A DNA stretch of 64,000 bases from Sphingomonas sp. (GTDB lineage: Bacteria; Pseudomonadota; Alphaproteobacteria; Sphingomonadales; Sphingomonadaceae), in contig NZ_QFOB01000008.1 of the NCBI RefSeq assembly GCF_003248515.1, positions 105,137 to 169,136 of the forward strand. Direction: 5' to 3'. Of the stretch, positions 7,880 through 15,609 are shown one piece after another. Numbering within the stretch: position 1 is the stretch's first letter; each line of letters begins with the position of its first letter. The notes beneath the pieces are model-generated. The model worked only from the letters and a program-made list of their open reading frames with translations. It was not told the DNA's origin and searched no databases. The position numbers were made by a program, and so were the translations under genes.

Positions 7880-10780
7880 CTACATCTTGTAGGCGACGCG
7901 CAGATAGCCGAACTGGCCCGGCACGTCATAGGTGGTCGGATCGTAATTGGGGCCGGTGCAGCTGGTGCAGGCCGGAGGATTGCGATTGAACACGTTGATG
8001 ACGCCGATCGTGAAATCGAACTTCTTGTCGAGGAAGCTCGGCGTCAGGACGAGCTGGACATCCCCATAGAAGGTGTCGCGCAGGCGACTGCCATCGGCTT
8101 CGGTGACATGGTTGATGTAGCGGCCGGTGAAGGATGCGCCGAAATCGCCCAGGCTCCAGCTGACGACGCCCGTGCCCTTGAACTTGGGATAGGATTGATC
8201 GGGGAAGCCCCGCGTCGTGCCCTTGTAGCTGATCGTCGTCGTTCCATCCGCGGTCGGGAAGCTCTCCGTATATTTGGCGAGGTGATTGCCGTTCAGCGTC
8301 AGCCCGAAAATGCCGAGGCGCGTTTCGGGCGAACGGTAGGTGACGGTCAGGTCCACGCCCTGCGTACGGATCTGCCCGATATTCTGGAGCAGGCCGACGA
8401 CGCGCGAGATGATGCCGCTGGAGGTGCGAACGACATTGGCGCAGGCCGTGGGATCGCCCAGTTCGGCGCAGCGGGACAGGGTGACCTGCGGATTGATCGC
8501 CGCGATCGCGCCGCTCACCTTGATGTCGTAATAATTGGCCTCGATGCTCAGCTGGCTGGCGAAGCCGCTCTCGCGCGCCCAGCGCGGGCTGTAGACGGCG
8601 CCGAAAAGCCATGTCTTGGAGGTTTCCGGGGTCAGCGCGTTATTGCCGCCGGTGAGCGTGCCGATCTGTCCGCCCAGCGGCTCGCGATAGGAGCCGCCCG
8701 CCGGAACGCCGTTGGCGATGCAGTTCGTCCGCACCGTGGCGGAAGCCTGCCAGCGCGATCCCGTCACGTTCGTGCAGGGATCGTCGATCGGCGCGTCCGT
8801 GCGCGACTGGGCGCCGAAGAGTTCGCCGATGCTGGGCGCGCGGAAGCCTTCCGCATAGGAGCCGCGCAGGAGGAGATCGTCGATCGGCTTCCACAGGCCC
8901 GTGCCCGTGAAGGTGGTGCTCGATCCGCTGGTGGAATAGCTGGCGTGGCGCACGGCGCCGTTCGCTTCCAGCGATCGGAAGAAGGGCACGTCCTTCAGGA
9001 TTGGCACGCGGATTTCGCCATAGACTTCGTCTGTGTTGAACTTGCCGCTGGCGGCCTGCGCGGGAATGTCGGCGCCGAGGCCCGCCTGGATGATCGGATC
9101 GGGCGTGAAGCCGCCCTTCTGCAGGCGATGCTCATAGCCGATCGCCACGCCGACATTGCCGGCCGGCAGGTGGAACAGATCCCCGCTCAGATTGGCGGTG
9201 TAATCGTAGAGGCGCTGATAGCTCTGGTCGTGCTCGACGAACGAGATGTAGTTCAGCATGGCCGGCGTGATCGATCCGGCGCCGCCGAAGATGTTCAGCG
9301 GCACGCAATCGCCGGTGCAATTGGCGACCGGACCCAGCGCGCGGGCGACCTTGGCGGCATTGACGTTGCCGGTGAAGGTCTGGCGGGCATCGTTGAGGCC
9401 GACGACGGCGTTCACGTCCCAGTAGAATTTGCGTTCGCCCACCTCGAAGCTGCCATCCAGCGTGGCCGTGGTGGACCAGGTGTCGACATGCTGGGTGTAG
9501 GTGCGCTGGCCGGCCTCGACGAGACGGCGGGCGACGAAGCTGTAGGTGGCGGCCGAGCCATCCGCGCCGGATGACAATGTGATGCCGAACGGATTGAACG
9601 GATTGGTCGCGTCGATCGAAACCGTATCCAGCAGATTGCCGTTGCCGGCATCGGGGCCGACGAACAGCGGCAGGAAGGCGGCCTGGTTCTGCGAATTGCG
9701 CCGGTTGTACACCGCCTTCACGCGCAGGCTGATGTCGCTGCCAAGCTCCTGCTTGGCGCTCAGGAAGCCGCCGAAGCGCTCGGAAGGCGTGAGGAAGTAA
9801 TTGTAGGGCGAGAAATTGAAGCGATCAGCCGTGGTGAAGGCGCGGAAATCGCCGCTGGCCAATGTAGGGTCATAGGCGCCACGCCGGGTGAGCGGCGCAT
9901 TCCGCACGGTCACGCTGCCGCCGCCGGGCAGCGAAGGGTTGCCCGGATTGAACACGATGCGGCCATTGACCGCGGCCGAGGAGCAGCCGCCGATCGGATC
10001 GGTGCAGCTCGTCTGGCCCGGATTGGGGAAGCGCGAGAGGGCGCGGTCGGCGGTGGAGACCTTGTCCTGCTTCACATAGGTGCCGCCGATCACGATCGAG
10101 GTGGTCGGCCCCTTGATGCCATAGCTGACATTGTAATCCTGGGTCGCGCCGTCGCCCGCGCGGAACTTGCCATATTGCGCCGATGCACGCAGGCCATCCT
10201 GCGAAGCCTTCGTGATGATGTTCACCACGCCCGCAATGGCGTCCGATCCGTAAAGCGGCGACTGGCCGGACTGAAGCACCTCGATCCGCTCGATCTGGCT
10301 TTCCGGAATGCTGTTGAGATCGACGGTGGAAGGAATGCCGCTCGCCGCCGTGGCGGGCACGTAGCGAAGCCCGTCCACCATCACCAGCGTGCGCTTGGCG
10401 AGCAGATAGCGCAGATCGATTTCGGCCGTGCCCGCGCCGACACCGCCGCCATCCTGCGGATTGCCGATATTGCCCGAATTGTTGACCTTGGTGTTGAGGC
10501 CGCCGGCGGCACTGGGCAATCGCTGAAGAACATCGGCCACCGAGGTCAGACCCGTCTGGGCAAGCGTGTTTTGATCCAGCGTGATGACGGGAGAAGGATT
10601 GTCGAGCGGATCGCGACGGATGCGGGATCCAGTGACGATGATCGCATCATCGGCCGAAGCATTGTCGCCGCCCGGCGATGACGGCCCGATATTGACGGCC
10701 TGTGCTTGCAGTGCGGAGGACGTTGCGAGAGCAAAGACTGACAACGCGATACGACCACGCAGCATATTCTTGCGATTCAT
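7880..10780 (-). CDS. TonB-dependent receptor (large, sphingomonad type)
   Basis: Outer-membrane active-transport receptor of 966 aa. Signal peptide at ~1-26 (MNRKNMLRGRIALSVFALA...ALQAQA). The plug domain includes IIVTGSRI, TLVMVDGLRYV, IERIEVLQSGQSPLYGSDAIAGVVNIITK. A 22-strand barrel follows and ends YLRVAYKM. It has the long loops with Cys pairs (TSCTDPIGGCS, CTGDCVPLNIFG) common in sphingomonad receptors for complex organic substrates. The start at 10780 is chosen because the signal peptide begins there; an upstream in-frame ATG at 10861 adds 27 non-signal residues. It lies downstream of the esterase of the 11.1-17.8 kb operon but has its own 328-nt upstream region. Confidence 0.92.
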   Translation of the reverse strand: MNRKNMLRGRIALSVFALATSSALQAQAVNIGPSSPGGDNASADDAIIVTGSRIRRDPLDNPSPVITLDQNTLAQTGLTSVADVLQRLPSAAGGLNTKVNNSGNIGNPQDGGGVGAGTAEIDLRYLLAKRTLVMVDGLRYVPATAASGIPSTVDLNSIPESQIERIEVLQSGQSPLYGSDAIAGVVNIITKASQDGLRASAQYGKFRAGDGATQDYNVSYGIKGPTTSIVIGGTYVKQDKVSTADRALSRFPNPGQTSCTDPIGGCSSAAVNGRIVFNPGNPSLPGGGSVTVRNAPLTRRGAYDPTLASGDFRAFTTADRFNFSPYNYFLTPSERFGGFLSAKQELGSDISLRVKAVYNRRNSQNQAAFLPLFVGPDAGNGNLLDTVSIDATNPFNPFGITLSSGADGSAATYSFVARRLVEAGQRTYTQHVDTWSTTATLDGSFEVGERKFYWDVNAVVGLNDARQTFTGNVNAAKVARALGPVANCTGDCVPLNIFGGAGSITPAMLNYISFVEHDQSYQRLYDYTANLSGDLFHLPAGNVGVAIGYEHRLQKGGFTPDPIIQAGLGADIPAQAASGKFNTDEVYGEIRVPILKDVPFFRSLEANGAVRHASYSTSGSSTTFTGTGLWKPIDDLLLRGSYAEGFRAPSIGELFGAQSRTDAPIDDPCTNVTGSRWQASATVRTNCIANGVPAGGSYREPLGGQIGTLTGGNNALTPETSKTWLFGAVYSPRWARESGFASQLSIEANYYDIKVSGAIAAINPQVTLSRCAELGDPTACANVVRTSSGIISRVVGLLQNIGQIRTQGVDLTVTYRSPETRLGIFGLTLNGNHLAKYTESFPTADGTTTISYKGTTRGFPDQSYPKFKGTGVVSWSLGDFGASFTGRYINHVTEADGSRLRDTFYGDVQLVLTPSFLDKKFDFTIGVINVFNRNPPACTSCTGPNYDPTTYDVPGQFGYLRVAYKM

Positions 10781-11108
10781 GACGATGCCCCGAATGATGT
10801 GATGGTTAATGTTGATCCGGGTTCGCGCCGCAGCGCAACATCGTGTCGTGAAATGTTGCAAATTGTTTCGAATGTGTTTCGTTGCTGCAACAGTTCCGGA
10901 ACGGAAGGCGTCCGGGGGCGAAGCCTGCGCCGTTCACGCAGATGGCGCGGCCGGCCGATCCGACGGCACCGCCGTAGCCCCGCTCGGGCGGCGCCCCGCG
11001 TGTGGGGCGGCCTGCTCTATCGATGAAGCGACGCCGTGGTGGCGATCCGGCCCGCAGACGGAATTTGGATGCGAGCGGCGCTTGGGCGGGGAAATCCGCC
11101 TTCGGCTA
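10781..11108 (-). promoter_or_regulatory. 328-nt upstream region of the 7880-10780 receptor, with repeated inverted motifs
   Basis: No gene is seen here. It contains a 7-bp inverted repeat GCAACAT-N11-ATGTTGC (10835-10859), a second repeat GTTGC-T-GCAAC (10881-10891) built from the same half-site, and the palindrome GTTCCGGAAC (10893-10902). Shared GTTGC/GCAAC half-sites 55-110 nt before the receptor start suggest a regulator-binding region. The part toward 11108 would also carry the 3' end of the esterase transcript. Confidence 0.45.
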
Positions 11109-12767
11109 TTACGGGGCTATCGTGGAGACGGCCATATCATGGTCGTGCCAGAACCGGCACCGATGCTCGTCCGCAATATCGTTCCGGACGACGATGCCGC
11201 CATCCTGCGGCAATGCGAACCGCGTGATGGCCGGCATTTGCCGATCGAACGGCTTCCAGGGCGCGGTCACGCCGTCGCGAGCGAAGCGGACCCATCTGTG
11301 CGCCATTTCGTCCGCCAGCGCCTGCTGGTCGGCCGACAGGCCATGCGCGGCCGCCCGATAGCCGAACAGATATTGCAGCTCGACCGTGTGGCTGGCGCCG
11401 CGATTGAATTCCGGAGCGGCCTTGCCGCCACCGGTGCCCAGCGACTGGAAGGGCGGGGCGGTCCGATCCGAGAATTCGAACATGGCGACGGGATTGCGAT
11501 GCGCGAAGACCGTGGCGATCTCGATGCTGGGGCAGATTATGAGATGATCGGAGCGCAGCGCGGCCAGCGCATCGAAGGGTGAGCCGTCCGAAGCCGGGTA
11601 TTCCTGCGAGATCGCCCCGGCGAGCGGGCCATAGGCGCGGGCGATCATCGCCCGATAGCGGCCGGCATCCAGCGGCAGCAGGGCGCCCAGCATCGAACGC
11701 AGCTCGTCCCGGTCGAAGCCGATCAGAAGGGGGACCGGGGCTATCCGCCCGGCTTCGGCAGCCGCACGCGGCATTTCGGGCAGCGTGGAGGTGCCATAAG
11801 GGATCGTCGGGAAAAGCGGCATGGGATCGAGCGCCCTTCGCGCACCCCAGACGGCGGCCCAGGCGCGCAATATCTCTCCCGCCGGTTTGGCGCGAAGGCA
11901 CAAGAGAGGCGCGCGATCTTCGCAGCCCGCCTCGCGTGCCACCGCAGCGCCGATCCGTTCGGCATCGCCGATGGCGACGTTCACGTTGCCGCAGAAGCCG
12001 CTCTGCATCACCGCGCGGCCGAACAATCCTCTTGCGGCGGGCGTGGCGAGCAACGCGCAGACATCGGCGGCACCGGCGGATTCGCCCGCCAGCGTGACCT
12101 GTGCCGGATCCCCGCCGAACGCGGCGATATGATCGGCGGTCCACCTCAGCGCCGCGATCTGATCGCCGACGCCGATGTCGCCGCGCGCGCGGGCCGCTTC
12201 GCTCCCTCCGGCCAGGGCGAGAAAGCCGAACGGCCCGAGGCGGTAAGCGGGAATGACGACGATGGCGCCCGCCACACGCGCGATCCGCTCGCCATCATAG
12301 ATGGCCGGCGAGCCCCAATTGTTGCCGCCGCCGTGGAGGAAGACGATCACCGGCAAGCGCGCGCCCCGGCGCACGCCCGCCGGACGATAAATGTCGAGGT
12401 ACAGGCAGTCTTCGTTGAGACTTTCCGGGCCGTCACCGGAATTCGGCGCGGCGCAGCCCTGACGGGATTTCGTGGCGCCCCGCAGACCGGCCCAGCGTGT
12501 CGGGCGCGCGGCCGGCGTCCACCTTTGGGCCGGCGCTGCGAAAGCTATGCCCAGAAAACGGTCCACGCCGCCCGAACGCTGGCCGAGAAGGCGGCCCTCC
12601 TTCGTGCCCACGATCGGCTGCGGCGACGCTGTCGAGGTGCCAGCAGGCGCCGCCGACGCGATGGCGATGCCCATGATGAGGCACAGGATCTGCGGGAAGA
12701 GGCGCCCTGATCCGATGGCCCGGCGCGGCCGGCGGGAGCCAAGGGGCGCCACTGTCCGCCGGCGCAT
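11109..12767 (-). CDS. Type-B carboxylesterase (alpha/beta hydrolase)
   Basis: 552 aa, exported by prediction: an Arg-rich start, then a hydrophobic segment (~24-40, FPQILCLIMGIAIASAA). Carboxylesterase/para-nitrobenzyl esterase fold with oxyanion-hole FLHGGGNNWG (~144-152), nucleophile Ser230 in GESAG, acid in IGFDRDE and catalytic His in GASHTVELQYLFG. It hydrolyses carboxylic esters, probably in the periplasm. Its ATG shares one base with the stop of the DUF1116 gene (TGATG at 12765-12769), so translation is coupled. It is the last gene of the receptor/AtzG/AtzE/DUF1116 operon. Confidence 0.85.
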   Translation of the reverse strand: MRRRTVAPLGSRRPRRAIGSGRLFPQILCLIMGIAIASAAPAGTSTASPQPIVGTKEGRLLGQRSGGVDRFLGIAFAAPAQRWTPAARPTRWAGLRGATKSRQGCAAPNSGDGPESLNEDCLYLDIYRPAGVRRGARLPVIVFLHGGGNNWGSPAIYDGERIARVAGAIVVIPAYRLGPFGFLALAGGSEAARARGDIGVGDQIAALRWTADHIAAFGGDPAQVTLAGESAGAADVCALLATPAARGLFGRAVMQSGFCGNVNVAIGDAERIGAAVAREAGCEDRAPLLCLRAKPAGEILRAWAAVWGARRALDPMPLFPTIPYGTSTLPEMPRAAAEAGRIAPVPLLIGFDRDELRSMLGALLPLDAGRYRAMIARAYGPLAGAISQEYPASDGSPFDALAALRSDHLIICPSIEIATVFAHRNPVAMFEFSDRTAPPFQSLGTGGGKAAPEFNRGASHTVELQYLFGYRAAAHGLSADQQALADEMAHRWVRFARDGVTAPWKPFDRQMPAITRFALPQDGGIVVRNDIADEHRCRFWHDHDMAVSTIAP

Positions 12768-13930
12768 CACGACGCGATCGTCGCCGTGCTGATCCCGCGC
12801 CCGATCAGGCCGGCGTCTCCGCCCGCATCGAGGATGGCGAGTATCGCCGCCAGGCGATGCCCGTATCCTTCTTTGTCGCTTTCTTCGCCCCCACCTTCTC
12901 CCAGCGCGAAGCCGAGGCGAATATCGGGCGGCAGGAGAGCATGGGTTCCGACGAAGCCGCGGTTCGCCGGTGGCGCGGGATCCGGTATGGCGCCATGCGC
13001 GATCAACTGCGCGCGCAGCGCCGGCGCCTTGTGGAGGGCGGCCGCACCGAAGCCGCTTGCATCGATGACCATGCTGTCGCCGATCGCGGGCAGCGGCGTG
13101 CGATCCCGGTGATCCTCGCCGATCGGGCCGACCGGGGTGGTCGCCGGGGTGCGCCGCCATCCATCCTCGCCCGCGACCGACCAGCCGACATCGACACCGT
13201 TGCCGCCGACACGCACGATGCCCCGGATCGTTCGGGATGCCATATCGGCCAGCAGGACGGCGCAGGCGGCCATGACGACATTCAGCGCGAAATGATCCGC
13301 CTCCGCAAGATACAGCGCCGCGTCTCCCGATAGCAGCCGAGCAAGGCGTTGGCGCAGGATCGCGTTGGTGGCGGCGACCACGCCGTGCAGGTCGTCTCCT
13401 CCGGACAGGCCCGCCGCCATGACCGGGAGCAGCGCGATGGGCGCGTCGAGCGCCCGCGCCATATCCGGCCCGATCGCGATCAATCGCCGGAGCCGATCGA
13501 CACCATTTTCCGCCGAGGCGCCGAAGCGCAGGGCGCCCGGGGCGGGGCCATCGTTGAGCGGGGCATGGCGCACCAGCCCGCTATTATCGTCTTCCACCCG
13601 CAGCAGCGGGATGGAGGGCGAGACGACGAAGGCGAGGGGCGTCACGACGCCATGGTCCTGCGCGGGCTCGAGCGGGATCAGGCCCGATAGAATTGCCTGC
13701 CGCGCCTCCACCGCCGAGGCGGTCCATCCCTCCGCCAGCGTTGCGGCCACGGCGCTGTTGAGCACGGGCGCGGGGATCTGCCGGGGCGAGGCATAGGGTG
13801 GCCCGGCATGAAGCAGGAGCGGCGAATGGCCCCCGACAAGATCGCGCAGGCTGCGCATTCCGCGCAGCACCGGTTTGGCCTGGGCCCGTACGGGATCGAT
13901 CGCGGCGTTCATCGTCATGCGGTTATTCAT
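12767..13930 (-). CDS. DUF1116 family protein (AllG/YlbE-like, oxamate carbamoyltransferase-related)
   Basis: 387 aa. I recognise the DUF1116 pattern: LLLHAGPPY near the N-terminus, a small segment ending EPAQDHGVVTPLAFVVSPSIPLLRV, LNDGPAPGALRFGAS, then GGDDLHGVVAATNAILRQRL, NVVMAACAVLLADMA and VGGNGVDVGWSVAGEDGW. In Enterobacteria this family (AllG) is one subunit of the FdrA/AllF-AllG-AllH oxamate carbamoyltransferase of allantoin catabolism. No FdrA or DUF2877 partner is in the window. Instead the gene overlaps the AtzE-family amidase by 8 nt upstream and the esterase by 1 nt downstream. ATGs at 13930 and 13918 are both possible starts. Function here is unknown. Confidence 0.75.
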   Translation of the reverse strand: MNNRMTMNAAIDPVRAQAKPVLRGMRSLRDLVGGHSPLLLHAGPPYASPRQIPAPVLNSAVAATLAEGWTASAVEARQAILSGLIPLEPAQDHGVVTPLAFVVSPSIPLLRVEDDNSGLVRHAPLNDGPAPGALRFGASAENGVDRLRRLIAIGPDMARALDAPIALLPVMAAGLSGGDDLHGVVAATNAILRQRLARLLSGDAALYLAEADHFALNVVMAACAVLLADMASRTIRGIVRVGGNGVDVGWSVAGEDGWRRTPATTPVGPIGEDHRDRTPLPAIGDSMVIDASGFGAAALHKAPALRAQLIAHGAIPDPAPPANRGFVGTHALLPPDIRLGFALGEGGGEESDKEGYGHRLAAILAILDAGGDAGLIGRGISTATIAS

Positions 13931-15281
13931 CGGCTCCGGGCGGGGGCAGCGGCGGTGCGCCGATCAGGCCATCGGCCTCAAGGCGCGCGGCGAGCGCAAA
14001 CAGCGCCTCCTCCCGCCCCGGCGCGCCGATCAGCTGGATTCCAAGAGGCAGCCCGTCGATCGTGCGGCGGAGCGGCGCGGCGATCACCGGCAGCCCGATG
14101 AAACTGAGCGGTTGCGTGTACAGGCCGAGCTGCGCCCGCGCCGCCACGCGCCGGCCATCGACCTCGATCATCGGATCGGCGATGGTGGGTGCCGTATCGG
14201 GCGTGGCCGGGGCGATCAGCACATCGTGGCGGGCGAACAGATCTGCCGCCTGTCCGGCAAACCAGACGCGGAAGCGCCGGGCTGCGCGCTCTACCGTCTG
14301 TGGCAGCAGGCATCCGGCCGCCAGCCGGTCACGCGTTGCCGGATCGAATGCCAGTGCGGATCGGGCCAGGGCGCCTGCATGGAGCGCGCCGCCCTCCGCC
14401 GCAGTCATCAGGAACGCGGCCGAGCGGGCGACATCTACCTTCGGAAGCTCGACGATCGCGTCGCCTCCGGCCGCGACGGCCACCTCGTCGATCGCCGCCA
14501 GCAGGCGATCCGCGATATTCGCCCGGAACCATCCGCCAAGCCGCGCCACGCGCAGCCGGCCCGGGGGGGCTGCATCGGCGCCTCCCCCCAGCGCCCGCCA
14601 TGCCAGATGCAGATCCGCGATCGAGGTGGCGAAGGGGCCGATATCGTCGAAGCTTTCCACGAACGGAAAGACACCCTCCATCGGCAGGGCGCCGTGCGTG
14701 GGCTTGAGGCCATAGATTCCGGTCAGCGACGCGGGAACGCGGATCGAGCCGTTCGTATCGGATCCAAGCGTCAGCGGCAGAAGGCCCCCGGCCACCGCGG
14801 CGGCCGATCCTCCCGAGGATCCTCCCGCCAGCCGCGTGATGTCATGCGGATTGCGGGTGGTGCCGTAATGGGCGTTGATCGTTGCGAAACCGTAGGCGAA
14901 TTCATCCATGTTCAGGGTGGCGACCAGAATGGCACCCTGTTCCTCCAGCCGCCGGATCGCCGGAGCATCGCCCTGCGCGGGCGGGGCGTCGCGTCGCATC
15001 GCGGCGCCGGCCGTCGTCGGCAGCCCCGCCACATCGAACAGATCCTTCACGCCGAAGGGGACGCCGGCGAGGGGGCCGGGATCCGCGCCGCGCGCCACCG
15101 TGGCGTCGACGGCCGCGGCGGTGCGATGCGCCCGATCGGCGAGCAGGCGCGTGACGCTGCGATAGTCGGGATCACGCCGGGAGATGGCAGACAATGTCCG
15201 CTCGACGACCTGCGTGGCCGTGCACGCACCCGAACGGACCGCAGAGGCAATGTCCTGGGCGGAGAAGCCGGCGCTAGTCAT
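13923..15281 (-). CDS. AtzE-family amidase (amidase signature enzyme)
   Basis: 452 aa amidase-signature hydrolase. The triad is in place: Lys79 (VPFGVKDLFD), cis-Ser155 (GGSSGGSAAA) and nucleophile Ser179 (GSDTNGSIRVPAS); the 155/179 spacing matches GatA/AtzE. The DTNGSIRVPAS form with FPFVESFDDIGPFA after it is that of AtzE rather than GatA. AtzE proteins hydrolyse carboxybiuret and need the small subunit AtzG. Here an AtzG-like gene lies directly upstream with an 8-nt overlap (15274-15281), and the stop overlaps the DUF1116 start by 8 nt (13923-13930). The substrate is therefore probably a ureido or amide compound; the precise one is unknown. Confidence 0.85.
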   Translation of the reverse strand: MTSAGFSAQDIASAVRSGACTATQVVERTLSAISRRDPDYRSVTRLLADRAHRTAAAVDATVARGADPGPLAGVPFGVKDLFDVAGLPTTAGAAMRRDAPPAQGDAPAIRRLEEQGAILVATLNMDEFAYGFATINAHYGTTRNPHDITRLAGGSSGGSAAAVAGGLLPLTLGSDTNGSIRVPASLTGIYGLKPTHGALPMEGVFPFVESFDDIGPFATSIADLHLAWRALGGGADAAPPGRLRVARLGGWFRANIADRLLAAIDEVAVAAGGDAIVELPKVDVARSAAFLMTAAEGGALHAGALARSALAFDPATRDRLAAGCLLPQTVERAARRFRVWFAGQAADLFARHDVLIAPATPDTAPTIADPMIEVDGRRVAARAQLGLYTQPLSFIGLPVIAAPLRRTIDGLPLGIQLIGAPGREEALFALAARLEADGLIGAPPLPPPGADE

Positions 15282-15468
15282 CGGCCAGGTCCGCCACGGC
15301 CGCGATCAGGCGACGGGAATGTTCCTGCAGCAGCGCCAGATTTTCGGCGATGCCGGGCAGGCATGGATCGGGAAAGGCAAGCCCCCACGAGGCGATCTGT
15401 TCGCGAAGCCGCGACGGATCATGCGGCGATTGTCCGGAGGGTGGGGCGTCGTCGGACATGTTGCTCAT
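15274..15468 (-). CDS. AtzG-like small subunit (DUF4089 family)
   Basis: 64 aa. The conserved core LREQIASWGLAFPDPCLPG then IAENLALLQEH is that of DUF4089/AtzG, the GatC-like partner that supports AtzE-family amidases. The predicted product is a short all-alpha polypeptide. Start ATG at 15468 (a second ATG at 15459); no strong ribosome site is seen. The TAG stop lies inside the amidase start region (8-nt overlap), an arrangement expected for two subunits made in equal amount. It was called from its similarity to AtzG and from position. It follows the receptor gene by 141 nt containing a palindrome. Confidence 0.75.
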   Translation of the reverse strand: MSNMSDDAPPSGQSPHDPSRLREQIASWGLAFPDPCLPGIAENLALLQEHSRRLIAAVADLADD

Positions 15469-15579
15469 GACGGTCGGCTTGCGGCCCCTGATTCTCTGAA
15501 ATCGATACCGGGCCGGGCGCCCGGAGAGTGGCGGGAGAGGCTCCTTGCCAGGATGGCCTGCCCGGCCCGGCAGAAAGAC

Positions 15580-15603
15580 GGCCCGGCAGCATGCTGCCGG
15601 GCC
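15580..15603. terminator. 24-bp perfect palindrome between receptor and amidase operon
   Basis: A perfect self-complementary sequence (GGCCCGGCAGCA and its complement) begins 7 nt past the receptor stop on the minus strand and is followed in that direction by GTCTTTCTG. It is a strong hairpin with a poor T tract. It may partly terminate the receptor message or protect its 3' end, reducing expression of the downstream AtzG/AtzE/DUF1116/esterase genes. Confidence 0.55.
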
Positions 15604-15609
15604 ATTCAT

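Noticed and set aside
10809..11582. A 257-codon plus-strand frame over the receptor upstream region and the esterase 3' end.
   Set aside because: No recognisable domain, and most of it is antisense to the esterase, which has its full catalytic triad.
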